Origin: an uncultured Bacteroidota bacterium
Lineage (GTDB): Bacteria > Bacteroidota > Bacteroidia > Bacteroidales > WCHB1-69
Assembly (NCBI GenBank): GCA_902774175.1
Contig: CACYHG010000038.1
Span: 1-48,633 of the forward strand
Length of the DNA stretch: 48,633 nt
Direction of reading: 5' to 3'
The notes under the pieces are model-generated. The model was not told where the DNA came from, searched no databases, and saw only the letters and a program-made list of their open reading frames with translations. Below are positions 35,240-45,667 of this stretch, piece by piece. Position 1 is the first letter of the stretch. Each line of letters starts with the position of its first letter. The translations under genes and the position numbers were made by a program.

Positions 35240-35848
35240 TTAAAACGCAACCCCCAGTTTGAAGCCGGCGGTGAAGGCGGTGGGGGTGCCTTTGGGCAGC
35301 GCGATGAAGCCGTGGTAATAGTTGTATTCGTTCTCGTCGCCGATGCCTGCGCCTAAGCCGCCGAAAATGTCAAAGACAAAGCGGTGGCACACCCACTGGT
35401 AGCCTATGCAGCCCATGACGGCGAGGCGGTTGTTGTGCAGCCGTTCCATGCCATCTTTCGAATCGTAGCTGAAGGAGGAGAAGGCCACCTCCGGCTTGAA
35501 GTAGAAGCCGTTCAAGAGATGTTCCGGTTCACTGTATGGGTATTCACTAAAGTGAAATATGAATTTGTAGGCCAACCTGCACAGTCCTCCTTTTGAATGG
35601 TTGTGGTTGAGCAGATCGCCGCCCCAGCCGATGACGCCGCCGGTGATTTCCACACTGTTGTCGAGTCGGGTGTAATAATTGTAAAATGTACGTTCGTAGG
35701 TTAGTTTGGTGGAGCCGCTGAACAGGGAGAGAACTGTGACCTTCAAATCGTTCTTGTAGTATTTGAATGGTTTTGTTTCAGGGAAAGATTCCTGTGCCTG
35801 AGCGCCTGCAAGGCAGAGCAAAAGTAAAAATGAAAGTATTCGTTTCAT
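35240..35848 (-). CDS. Secreted hypothetical protein, beta-rich
   Basis: 202 residues from ATG 35848, which lies 2 bases after the TrmH-family stop. A signal peptide (RILSFLLLLCLAGAQA) precedes a body of alternating aromatic strands, including LTYERTFYNYY, GGLCRLAYKFIFHF and GGLGAGIGDE, ending in phenylalanine (GFKLGVAF). The C-terminal Phe and strand pattern suggest a small outer-membrane barrel. I recognise no named family. Confidence 0.7.
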   Translation of the reverse strand: MKRILSFLLLLCLAGAQAQESFPETKPFKYYKNDLKVTVLSLFSGSTKLTYERTFYNYYTRLDNSVEITGGVIGWGGDLLNHNHSKGGLCRLAYKFIFHFSEYPYSEPEHLLNGFYFKPEVAFSSFSYDSKDGMERLHNNRLAVMGCIGYQWVCHRFVFDIFGGLGAGIGDENEYNYYHGFIALPKGTPTAFTAGFKLGVAF

Positions 35849-35850
35849 GG

Positions 35851-36405
35851 CTATGAGTTTTGGCCGGAGGCCTGCGCCTCCAGGTGTTGTTTGTACATTT
35901 CCCACAGCACCATTCCGGCGCTGACCGCGATGTTCAGCGAGTGCTTGGTGCCGGCCTGTGGTATCTCGATGGCGCCGTCGCAGGCATCGACCACCTGCTG
36001 CTCCACGCCCATCACCTCGTTGCCGAATATCAGCGCGATAGGGGAGTTGCCGTTCCAGCGGAACTGTTGCAGCGGCGTGCTTTCCGTCACCTGCTCCACG
36101 GCATAGAGCGCATAGTTCTCAGCTTTCAGTCGCGCAACGGCCTCCATCGTTTTCGGGAAATACTCCCAGAAGACCGATTCGGTCGCGCCTAAGGCGGTCT
36201 TTTCAATCTCCTTGTGCGGCGGTCGGGCGGTGATTCCGCAAAGGCATATCCGCTCCAAACGGAAGGCGTCCGCCGTGCGGAACACGGAGCCCACGTTGTT
36301 CATGCTCCGCACATTGTCCAGCACCACCGTCACCGGTGTCTTCTCGCTCCGTTTGTAATCCTCCACCGAAATTCGGTGCAGCGCCTCCATCGAAAGTTTT
36401 TCCAT
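35851..36405 (-). CDS. TrmH/SpoU family RNA 2'-O-methyltransferase
   Basis: 184 residues from ATG 36405, 8 bases after the trmD frame's stop. The three SPOUT motifs are present: NVGSVFRTADAF (motif 1), LIFGNEVMGV (motif 2) and EIPQAGTKHSLNIAVSAG (motif 3), forming the trefoil-knot SAM site. These enzymes methylate a ribose 2'-OH in tRNA or rRNA. The specific target cannot be told from sequence. The upstream in-frame extension overlaps trmD and is unnecessary. Confidence 0.9.
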   Translation of the reverse strand: MEKLSMEALHRISVEDYKRSEKTPVTVVLDNVRSMNNVGSVFRTADAFRLERICLCGITARPPHKEIEKTALGATESVFWEYFPKTMEAVARLKAENYALYAVEQVTESTPLQQFRWNGNSPIALIFGNEVMGVEQQVVDACDGAIEIPQAGTKHSLNIAVSAGMVLWEMYKQHLEAQASGQNS

Positions 36406-36413
36406 CAGCACTC

Positions 36414-37045
36414 CTACTCCAGCAGATCCGGTCGGCGTTCGCGGGTGCGCTCCAGAGCCTTCTGGTACTTCCATTCCGCGATAAGTTTTTCGTTGCCGGA
36501 AAGCAGCACGTCCGGCACGGTGTGCCCCTCGAAATCGTAGGGGCGGGTATAGACGGGAGGGGAGAGCAGCTCGTACTGGAAGGAGTCGGAGAGGGCGGAG
36601 GTCTCGTCGTGCAGCACCCCCGGAATCAGCCGCACGATGGCGTCGGTGAGGGCGGCGGCAGGCAGCTCCCCGCCGGAAAGCACGTAGTCGCCCACCGAAA
36701 TCTCGCGGGTTACGAACATTTCCCGTATCCGCTCATCGATGCCCTTGTAGTGGCCGCAGAGCAGCATCAGGTTGCGGTGCATGGAAAGCTCGTTGGCGAT
36801 GGACTGGTTCAGCACCTCGCCGTCCGGGGGCGTATGCAGGCGGCAACCGGCTCAATCTTCATCACCATGCCCGATTCCCCGCTGAAGGGGTAGTCGTCCA
36901 CGCGGCGGTGCTTGTCGGTGGAATAGTCGCGGATGTTGTGCAGATGATATTCCGCCAGCCCCTTGTCGCAGGCCCGCTTCAGGATGGAGACTGAGAAGAT
37001 GCCTTCGAACATCTCCGGGAACAGGGTGAGGATGTCGAAACGCAT
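36414..37045 (-). pseudogene. trmD: tRNA (guanine-37-N1)-methyltransferase TrmD, frameshifted by internal deletion
   Basis: The N-terminal part (37045 down to a stop at 36809) reads [17 protein letters not shown] through [22 protein letters not shown], then runs out of homology. The C-terminal part, in another frame, resumes with [16 protein letters not shown] and continues to ERRPDLLE. Relative to typical TrmD, about 15 residues between the EPVxxxI and TPDGE segments are missing, and the frame offset requires loss of 3n+1 bases. SPOUT motifs [10 protein letters not shown] and [16 protein letters not shown] are intact. TrmD makes m1G37 and is essential in many bacteria, so a sequence or assembly error is a serious alternative. 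It sits 3 bases after gpmA. Confidence 0.88.
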
Positions 37046-37048
37046 GGG

Positions 37049-37789
37049 CTATTTGGCAGCTCCCTGGTTGGCCACCTGCTCCATCAGCTTCTTCAACGTC
37101 TCCGGGTCTGCAATGAAATAGTCTTTCACCAGCCGCATTTTCTCATCATATTCAAACACGTAGGGAATTCCTGTCGGAATGTTGAAGCTGATGATTTCCT
37201 CGTTCCCCATGTTTTTGATATGCTTGACGATGGCACGCAAACTGTTGCCGTGTGCGGCGATGAGCACCTCCTTTTTCTCCTTCAGGACGGGAATGATCCG
37301 TTCCTCCCAAAACGGAAGGAGACGTTCCATGGTGTCTTTCAGGGCCTCTGTTCCAGGAATATTCGGAATTCCTTGGTAACGTGCGTCATGCATCGGATGG
37401 GTAGGATCCTCCTTTGACAATGGGAGAGGAGCCACATCCCAGCTTCTTCTCCATAAAAGGATTTGATCGGCACCATATTTTTTTGTGGCCTCGCTTTTGT
37501 TCATGCCCTGCAGCATTCCGTAGTGCTTTTCGTTCAGTTTCCAGGACTTTTCCACCGGAATCCAGAGACTGTCCATCTCGTCCAAGGCATAGAACAGCGT
37601 CTTGATGGCGCGTTTCAGGTAGGAGGTGAAGGCGTATTGGAACCGGAAACCGGCTTCCCTCATCTTGACGCCGGCCTCCTTTGCCTCGGCGATTCCTTTT
37701 TCCGACAAATCCACGTCTGTCCAGCCTGTGAAGAGGTTGGCCAAATTCCATTCGCTCTGTCCGTGTCTCAATAATACTAATCTGTACAT
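37049..37789 (-). CDS. gpmA: 2,3-bisphosphoglycerate-dependent phosphoglycerate mutase
   Basis: 246 residues. It interconverts 3- and 2-phosphoglycerate in glycolysis. The phosphohistidine motif is LLRHGQSEWN (His9), followed by the d-PGM signatures TGWTDVDLSEKG, TSYLKRAI, LNEKHYGMLQGMNKSE and the second histidine in IAAHGNSLRA. Length is typical. It heads the run gpmA, trmD, TrmH-family, 35240 gene, YD gene, with gaps of 2 to 12 bases. Confidence 0.96.
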   Translation of the reverse strand: MYRLVLLRHGQSEWNLANLFTGWTDVDLSEKGIAEAKEAGVKMREAGFRFQYAFTSYLKRAIKTLFYALDEMDSLWIPVEKSWKLNEKHYGMLQGMNKSEATKKYGADQILLWRRSWDVAPLPLSKEDPTHPMHDARYQGIPNIPGTEALKDTMERLLPFWEERIIPVLKEKKEVLIAAHGNSLRAIVKHIKNMGNEEIISFNIPTGIPYVFEYDEKMRLVKDYFIADPETLKKLMEQVANQGAAK

Positions 37790-37822
37790 CTGTCAAATAA
37801 ATAATAGATCTGATACTCTCGG

Positions 37823-37850
37823 GTTTCTGCCGGATTGCCCAGGCAGAAAC
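37823..37850 (-). promoter_or_regulatory. Stem-loop at the 5' end of the gpmA transcript
   Basis: GTTTCTGCC (37823-37831) and GGCAGAAAC (37842-37850) form a perfect 9-bp stem with a 10-base loop. It begins just after the -7 box, so it would occupy the first bases of the gpmA mRNA. There is no T-tract on either strand. It may stabilise the mRNA or be an operator. Confidence 0.5.
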
Positions 37851-37853
37851 TTG

Positions 37854-37861
37854 CAAAAGTA
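37854..37861 (-). promoter_or_regulatory. -7 box for the gpmA operon
   Basis: Minus strand TACTTTTG followed by CA, about 65 bases before the gpmA ATG. It matches the strongest promoter form in this window. Confidence 0.55.
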
Positions 37862-37936
37862 GTCATTTTTTTTCAAACTTCATCCTTTGCACGGCACTTT
37901 TTTTTCAGCTGCTTTCCGAATCCGAATTGCTGATTT

Positions 37937-38031
37937 CTTGATACCGTAAAGTGCCTTCCCTTTATAATATTACCGGCAATGTTGCTCATGGTCAACCGGT
38001 GTGGGAAAAGCAATCACATTATTATATGGAT
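37937..38031 (-). pseudogene. Relic copy of part of the neighbouring lipoprotein gene
   Basis: About 95 bases align without gaps to positions about 282 higher, inside the lipoprotein gene, at roughly 85% identity by eye. The minus-strand reading is NNVIAFPTPVDHEQHCR, a stop, then YYKGKALYGIKK. The intact gene has DNVIAVPTPFDHERQCRYYYKGKALCDIK. Similarity stops sharply on both sides. It is a decayed partial duplication just downstream of the intact gene. Confidence 0.8.
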
Positions 38032-38062
38032 ATGCCACACAACAATGTTAACCTCTTCATAA

Positions 38063-38590
38063 CTATTTGATTTTGTAATTGACAATTTTTTTGATAACAT
38101 AATACCTCATATTTGAAGGAGGAGCGTAAATAGCCAGACAATAGGTGTGAGGTAAAAATAAAGATGTATCCTCTTTTGACTCAATTTCCCTACAGGTGAA
38201 TGCTATCTCATCATTTACCTTGATATCGCATAGTGCCTTCCCTTTATAATAATACCGGCATTGCCGCTCATGATCAAACGGTGTGGGGACAGCAATCACA
38301 TTATCGTATGCAAACAAAGTGTCATATCCTATATGGAAATATTTGCTGTTGTACAAGTCATGGTCAGAACCGATTGCCGTATCATTTTGCACTGAAATTA
38401 TCATTGCATTCCCTATGCATGGATGCAATATTGCAACAACTTTCCCATAAAGGACATTGGTGTCATTCCCAATAATATTTTCATCGGGTTGGACAGGTTT
38501 CTCCTTCTCGCATCCTGCGAAGAGGAACGCGCCTGCCACGAGCAGGGCCACTGTTGCCACAATGGGCATTGTCTTGATCAGATTCTTCAT
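38063..38590 (-). CDS. Predicted lipoprotein, unknown function
   Basis: 175 residues. The N-terminus (MKNLIKTMPIVATVALLVAGAF split by the hydrophobic core) ends in the lipobox LFAGC, followed by EKEKPVQPDE, so it should be acylated. The mature part has about 145 residues with several Tyr/Cys pairs and matches no family I know. It is a single gene with its own promoter. A relic of its central section lies directly downstream. Confidence 0.72.
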   Translation of the reverse strand: MKNLIKTMPIVATVALLVAGAFLFAGCEKEKPVQPDENIIGNDTNVLYGKVVAILHPCIGNAMIISVQNDTAIGSDHDLYNSKYFHIGYDTLFAYDNVIAVPTPFDHERQCRYYYKGKALCDIKVNDEIAFTCREIESKEDTSLFLPHTYCLAIYAPPSNMRYYVIKKIVNYKIK

Positions 38591-38617
38591 GGTGAAAGAA
38601 TTTTAAAAATCACGCTG

Positions 38618-38625
38618 CAAAATTA
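38618..38625 (-). promoter_or_regulatory. -7 box for the lipoprotein gene
   Basis: Minus strand TAATTTTG followed by CA, 27 bases upstream of the ATG at 38590. Confidence 0.45.
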
Positions 38626-38874
38626 CGAAACAATCCGATAACTTTTTCAGGATTTTGAAAAAAAATCAAAAAAAGTGAAACAGTGTGAAAAAGTGTTGCG
38701 GATGTTTGAAACCGTGGAAGTCTGCACTACAAAAGCCCTGCAAAATACATCGGCAGGCAGGTGGTCGGCCCGTTTGTCTCTATGGTGCTGTTATGGGAGA
38801 AGGATTCCGACCGTAACAACCTGCCCCGTTGCTTCCGGAAAGGACTGCTCGTGAAGCTGCGTTGAGGCGTTGTA

Positions 38875-38890
38875 ATGTCATGTGTGACAT
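38875..38890. promoter_or_regulatory. Palindrome ATGTCA-N4-TGACAT upstream of gcvP
   Basis: A perfect 6-bp dyad with a 4-base spacer, 110 bases before the gcvP ATG. Its form suits a dimeric regulator. A T-tract nine bases after the second arm makes a weak terminator an alternative. Confidence 0.4.
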
Positions 38891-38999
38891 CGGTTTGTCT
38901 TTTTTTTCAATTAAATGTTTTGTGCGTGGCGGGTTTATATTGATTTTTTATGGAAATTTGCCTTTTAAAAACAAGTAATAATAATTAAACGCAAATAGC

Positions 39000-41855
<2,856 letters not shown>

Positions 41856-41900
41856 TTTTAGGAAATTAAATAATTGAATATTAACCAAACACAATGCAAG

Positions 41901-43637
41901 ATGAAAAAAGTTTGTTTGCTTTTCGTTGGACTGTTTGCGATGGGATTCACGCAGGGCCAGCGTTTTTATGAGGGTTGGGAAAAGTACAACCACAACATTA
42001 AGATGAGTCCGTGGACTGTCGTGGACAAGGTCCCGATGCGTAACGGTTGTGGCGACAATGCCAAGGGTTGGCAGATCAATGTTGCCGGAAATACCGTCTC
42101 CAATGTGCAGATCAGCACACCGACCGGTGGTGACACCAACAAGAACACGGTGACCTTCGCATGCGGCGGCGCTCCGAACAAAGGTACTGACTCCTGGGTT
42201 ATCTCCCCGCTGATCAAAGGTATCAAGGATGGTGACTATCTGAGCTACTACATGTGCAACTTCTCCGGAAGTGAGAACTGCAACTTCCAGGTGCTCATCT
42301 CCGGAACCGGCAGCACCGACACCTCCAGCTTCACACCGCTCGGCACCTATCCCGCCTACCGTAACAACGAGTGGGCCTCCTTCTCATTCTCCCTGGCTGA
42401 TTATGTCGGCAAGGATATCCGTATCGCATTCCGCGCCTATCTCTATCCGACCTCCTCTTCCATGTTTGAGTTCGGCGGAATTTTCGGCGTGGACCAGATC
42501 CGTATCGGTGAAGTTTCCGAGTATGACCTGGAGTTTGTGGAGATGCTCTCTCCGGAGGTGCCCATGCAGAACATGGACACGGCCGTTCCTATGACCGTTG
42601 TGATCCGCAACAGGGGACACAAGGTCGAGGAATTTGATGTCTGGTATCTGAAATCCTCCGATGTCGCCAGCTGGAAGGACAAATTCGCATTTGCCCAGAA
42701 CTACAAGGTGACAAGGTCGCTCAACACGTTGGACACCATGCATGTCACCTTCCCGAAGGGACTCCGCTTCAGGAAGGGTGTGCGTGACACGCTCATCGCC
42801 TGGGTTGATATTCCCGGTGATCTGGACCGTTCTAACGACTCCATGCCTGCCACCATTGCGGACAATGTCAGTCCTGCCGGTGTGCCTTACATCAACAGCT
42901 TCGATTCTGCTGCGGACATTTCCGGTATCCGTTTCTTCAACATCCGCAAGGACGAATCCACATGGAAAGATGTTAAAACCGTTTTCTATGCCCGTCGCGG
43001 TGAGGGTTGCATGGAATATGCCGGCAACACAAAGTACGAGGCCAATGACTGGTTCTTTACAAAGATGATCCATTTCGGCGATGCCAAGAAGTATGAAATC
43101 CATTACTGGTATGCCGCCTCCGATCCCTCCAAACCGCAGAAACTGATTGTGGCCTGGGCTTATCAGCAGAAATACCAGTCCCTGATGTGGGAACTGAACT
43201 GGCATGAGAACATCATCAACAAAGCCGGTGAGGAGGATGCCGAACATAACCGCGGTTATTTGGAGGGTACTGCCCGCTTCATGGTTGAAAAACCGGGCTA
43301 CTACTACATCGGTTTCAAATGCGCCAGCCCCGCTTCCACGGGCAGGCTCTATTTGGATGACATAGACATTCATCTGGCAGTTGATGTGGTGGAAAGCGCT
43401 GAGGACCGTTCCATCAATGTCTTCCCGAATCCTGCGCAGGACCAGTTCCGCATTGTCTCTGAGCATGCGCTTCTCCAGGTGGAGATTTTCAATGCCGTCG
43501 GACAGCGGGTCTATAACGGCAACAGTGCCGGCAACCAGCTGGATGTTGATGTCCATGATTTCTCCAACGGATTGTATATCGTGAAAATACAGTCTGAAAA
43601 CGGTTATGCTACCAAGAAAATCAATGTGATTCATTAA
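41901..43637 (+). CDS. Cleaved-adhesin/choice-of-anchor-like secreted protein, T9SS type A
   Basis: 578 residues from ATG 41901. Nine in-frame codons upstream are not needed, and the inner start gives the signal peptide KKVCLLFVGLFAMGFTQGQ. Residues about 20-215 resemble the cleaved adhesin / choice-of-anchor J jellyroll (FYEGWEKYN, DSWVISPLI, FRAYLYPTSSSMFEFGGIFGVDQIRI). A second jellyroll-like section ends DWFF to GRLYLDDIDIHL. The sorting domain closes the protein (VFPNPAQDQFRIV, EIFNAVGQRVY, FSNGLYIVKI). Such domains occur in gingipains and related surface proteins. No catalytic residues are recognised. It is probably a surface binding protein. Confidence 0.88.
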   Translation: MKKVCLLFVGLFAMGFTQGQRFYEGWEKYNHNIKMSPWTVVDKVPMRNGCGDNAKGWQINVAGNTVSNVQISTPTGGDTNKNTVTFACGGAPNKGTDSWVISPLIKGIKDGDYLSYYMCNFSGSENCNFQVLISGTGSTDTSSFTPLGTYPAYRNNEWASFSFSLADYVGKDIRIAFRAYLYPTSSSMFEFGGIFGVDQIRIGEVSEYDLEFVEMLSPEVPMQNMDTAVPMTVVIRNRGHKVEEFDVWYLKSSDVASWKDKFAFAQNYKVTRSLNTLDTMHVTFPKGLRFRKGVRDTLIAWVDIPGDLDRSNDSMPATIADNVSPAGVPYINSFDSAADISGIRFFNIRKDESTWKDVKTVFYARRGEGCMEYAGNTKYEANDWFFTKMIHFGDAKKYEIHYWYAASDPSKPQKLIVAWAYQQKYQSLMWELNWHENIINKAGEEDAEHNRGYLEGTARFMVEKPGYYYIGFKCASPASTGRLYLDDIDIHLAVDVVESAEDRSINVFPNPAQDQFRIVSEHALLQVEIFNAVGQRVYNGNSAGNQLDVDVHDFSNGLYIVKIQSENGYATKKINVIH

Positions 43638-43660
43638 TAAACATTTATTCACATCATTAT

Positions 43661-43691
43661 AGGGCCGCCCGAAAATGGCGGCCCTTTTTTT
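43661..43691 (+). terminator. Intrinsic terminator after the T9SS protein gene
   Basis: AGGGCCGCC (43661-43669), 7-base loop, GGCGGCCCT (43677-43685), then a run of T to 43691. The 9-bp GC-rich stem and T-tract are a textbook rho-independent terminator. It isolates gcvP and the T9SS gene from the ligase genes. Confidence 0.93.
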
Positions 43692-43724
43692 GCCATTTTG
43701 CAGAAATCATATCCCTTTTTTTAT

Positions 43725-43732
43725 TATTTTTG
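43725..43732 (+). promoter_or_regulatory. Promoter for the acyl-CoA ligase operon
   Basis: TATTTTTG followed by CA, with TTTG at 43697-43700 as a possible -33 (24-base spacing, longer than usual). The box rules out the TTG at 43730 as a start codon. Confidence 0.5.
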
Positions 43733-43768
43733 CAAATTTTAAGGTTTGAATTTTTTGATACAACTGTT

Positions 43769-45667
43769 TTGGAGGTAAAACGTACATTTGATTTATTGGA
43801 TTGGATGGCGGAACGGTACGATAAGGACGACATTCTGGCCACCAAACGGAATGACGGATGGGTTAAGTTAAGCGTCAGCGACTATTGCAAGTACTCCGAA
43901 ATCATGAGCTACGGTTTCCATGAGCTGGGGCTTCGCAAGGGCGACCATGTGGTGACTGTCACCAACAACCGTCCTGAGTTCAACATTATCGACATGGGCC
44001 TGGCAATGTTAGGCGTTGTCCATGTGCCGGTTTATCCGACCCTGACCACAAACGACTACTCATATGTGATCAACCATTCGGACGCGAAGGTTGTGATACT
44101 TGCAAACCGCGCGATCTACCGGAAGGTGAAACCTGCCTTTGAAAATTTTGAGAACAATCCCAAAATATTCACGCTTGACCACGTGGACGGGGAGGAGGAG
44201 CTCTATTCCGTATTCAAGCAGGGTATCCTGCACCGCCAGCAGGATGCGCCTGTTGTGCATGAGATAAAATCATCAATCCTTCCCTCCGATGTGGCGACAA
44301 TGGTCTACACCTCCGGGACGACAGGCACGCCCAAGGGGGTTGTGCTGACCCATGAGAACCTTGTCTCCAACTTTACGGCGCATGCCAAGGTCATGCCGAT
44401 GGATTCGCATTGCCGCGCCCTAAGCTTCCTGCCGCTCTGCCATGTGTTCGAGCGGACCATGAACTACCATTACCAGTATCTGGGCATCAGCATATATTAT
44501 GTGGACAATATGGCCACGATAATGCAGGCCGCAAATGAGGTGCATGCGCATGGATTCTGTGCCGTGCCGCGTGTGCTGGAGCTGATGCATGACAAGCTTG
44601 TGTCCGCCGGAAAGGACATGGCCGGCATCCGTAAGTCAATATACAAAATGGCTTTGAACCACGGATACCGCTTTGACAGACGCAGGAGGTTGTGGTACAA
44701 ACTGTGGCAGCATGTGTACGATGTGTTGGTGTACAGTACAATACGAAACAAGTTCGGTGGGAACCGCTTTATCATAGTCAGTGGCGGTTCGGCGCTGAAT
44801 CCGAAAATCACCCGTCTGTTCCATGCGGCAGGCCTCTGCGTATTTGAGGGTTACGGCCTTACGGAGACGGGTCCTGTGATAGCTGTGAACAACCCTGTGA
44901 CAGGGAACTGGCGCATAGGTACTGTCGGGCCGGTGCTGCCCGTGGCGGAGGTGAAGCTGGCCGATGACGGTGAAATTCTGGTGAAGAGCCCGTCGGTCAC
45001 GCACGGCTACTACAAGGACGACCGGCCTGTCACGGACAGTGAGGGCTGGTTCCATACAGGCGATGTCGGGCAGTTTGAGGATGGCATATACCTAAAGATC
45101 ACCGACCGCAAAAAGGAGCTTTTCAAGCTTTCCGCTGGCAAATATGTCGCACCCCAGCCGATTGAGAGCCGTCTTAAGGAATCGGAATGGATTGAGGATG
45201 CGATGGTGGTTGGTGAGAACGAGAAATATGTGGCTGCGCTGATTTCCCCCAACTATAACCAGCTGCATTTTTACGCCAGCAAGCACAAGCTGCATTACCG
45301 TGACAACGGGCAGCTGATACAGCATCCGGAGATTGTGGAACGTTTCCAGCAGGAGATAGTTGCCATTAACCGTATGCTTGCTCCCCATGAGCAGATAAAG
45401 GGTTTCCGTCTGGTCACGGAGGAATGGTCCCCGCAGACAGGCGAGCTTTCCCCAACGCTGAAACTGAAGCGGCATGTGCTGCTGAGGAAGTACAGCGATC
45501 AGATTGCGCAGATATACAACCATCAGAAGGAGAAGGAACAGGGTTTCTCGTTCAAGCAGATAAACCTCTCCTTTCTGGACAAGGTGCGGCAAATAGGACC
45601 GGAGAAACTTTTTCCGAAATTCAACATAAACAAATCTTCGAAAAATGAAAGTGACAAGGACATTTGA
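43769..45667 (+). CDS. Long-chain fatty-acid--CoA ligase, AMP-binding (first of two)
   Basis: About 632 residues. No ATG is near the expected N-terminus. Alignment with the next gene (KVTRTFDLL against EVKRTFDLL) supports TTG 43769, while ATG 43805 (MAERYDKDDIL) would drop 12 residues. ANL-family motifs: the P-loop YTSGTTGTPKGVVLTHENL, FLPLCHVFERTMNY, EGYGLTETGPV, GWFHTGDVG, and the hinge/lysine TDRKKELFKLSAGKYVAP. It activates long-chain fatty acids to acyl-CoA via the acyl-adenylate. Its last 23 bases overlap the next ligase, so they are translated as a coupled pair. Confidence 0.92.
   Translation: MEVKRTFDLLDWMAERYDKDDILATKRNDGWVKLSVSDYCKYSEIMSYGFHELGLRKGDHVVTVTNNRPEFNIIDMGLAMLGVVHVPVYPTLTTNDYSYVINHSDAKVVILANRAIYRKVKPAFENFENNPKIFTLDHVDGEEELYSVFKQGILHRQQDAPVVHEIKSSILPSDVATMVYTSGTTGTPKGVVLTHENLVSNFTAHAKVMPMDSHCRALSFLPLCHVFERTMNYHYQYLGISIYYVDNMATIMQAANEVHAHGFCAVPRVLELMHDKLVSAGKDMAGIRKSIYKMALNHGYRFDRRRRLWYKLWQHVYDVLVYSTIRNKFGGNRFIIVSGGSALNPKITRLFHAAGLCVFEGYGLTETGPVIAVNNPVTGNWRIGTVGPVLPVAEVKLADDGEILVKSPSVTHGYYKDDRPVTDSEGWFHTGDVGQFEDGIYLKITDRKKELFKLSAGKYVAPQPIESRLKESEWIEDAMVVGENEKYVAALISPNYNQLHFYASKHKLHYRDNGQLIQHPEIVERFQQEIVAINRMLAPHEQIKGFRLVTEEWSPQTGELSPTLKLKRHVLLRKYSDQIAQIYNHQKEKEQGFSFKQINLSFLDKVRQIGPEKLFPKFNINKSSKNESDKDI

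Larger units (their letters stand above)
38591..38999. other. 409-base gap between the lipoprotein gene and gcvP
   Basis: The left end carries the leftward promoter. Bases 38710-38865 hold an open stretch of 51 codons with no ATG start (SLHYKSPAKYIGRQVV to FRKGLLVKLR, then TGA). It follows a TGA in the same frame and looks like the tail of a lost gene. A 16-base palindrome is at 38875-38890. The remaining A/T-rich leader (38891-38999) precedes gcvP. I see no glycine riboswitch and no clear TAnnTTTG box there. Confidence 0.5.

Noticed and set aside
36805..36835. Programmed frameshift in trmD
   Set aside because: About 15 conserved residues are missing as well as the frame, which a ribosomal frameshift cannot supply.
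38891..38999. Glycine riboswitch before gcvP
   Set aside because: The aptamer's conserved core was not found in this A/T-rich leader.
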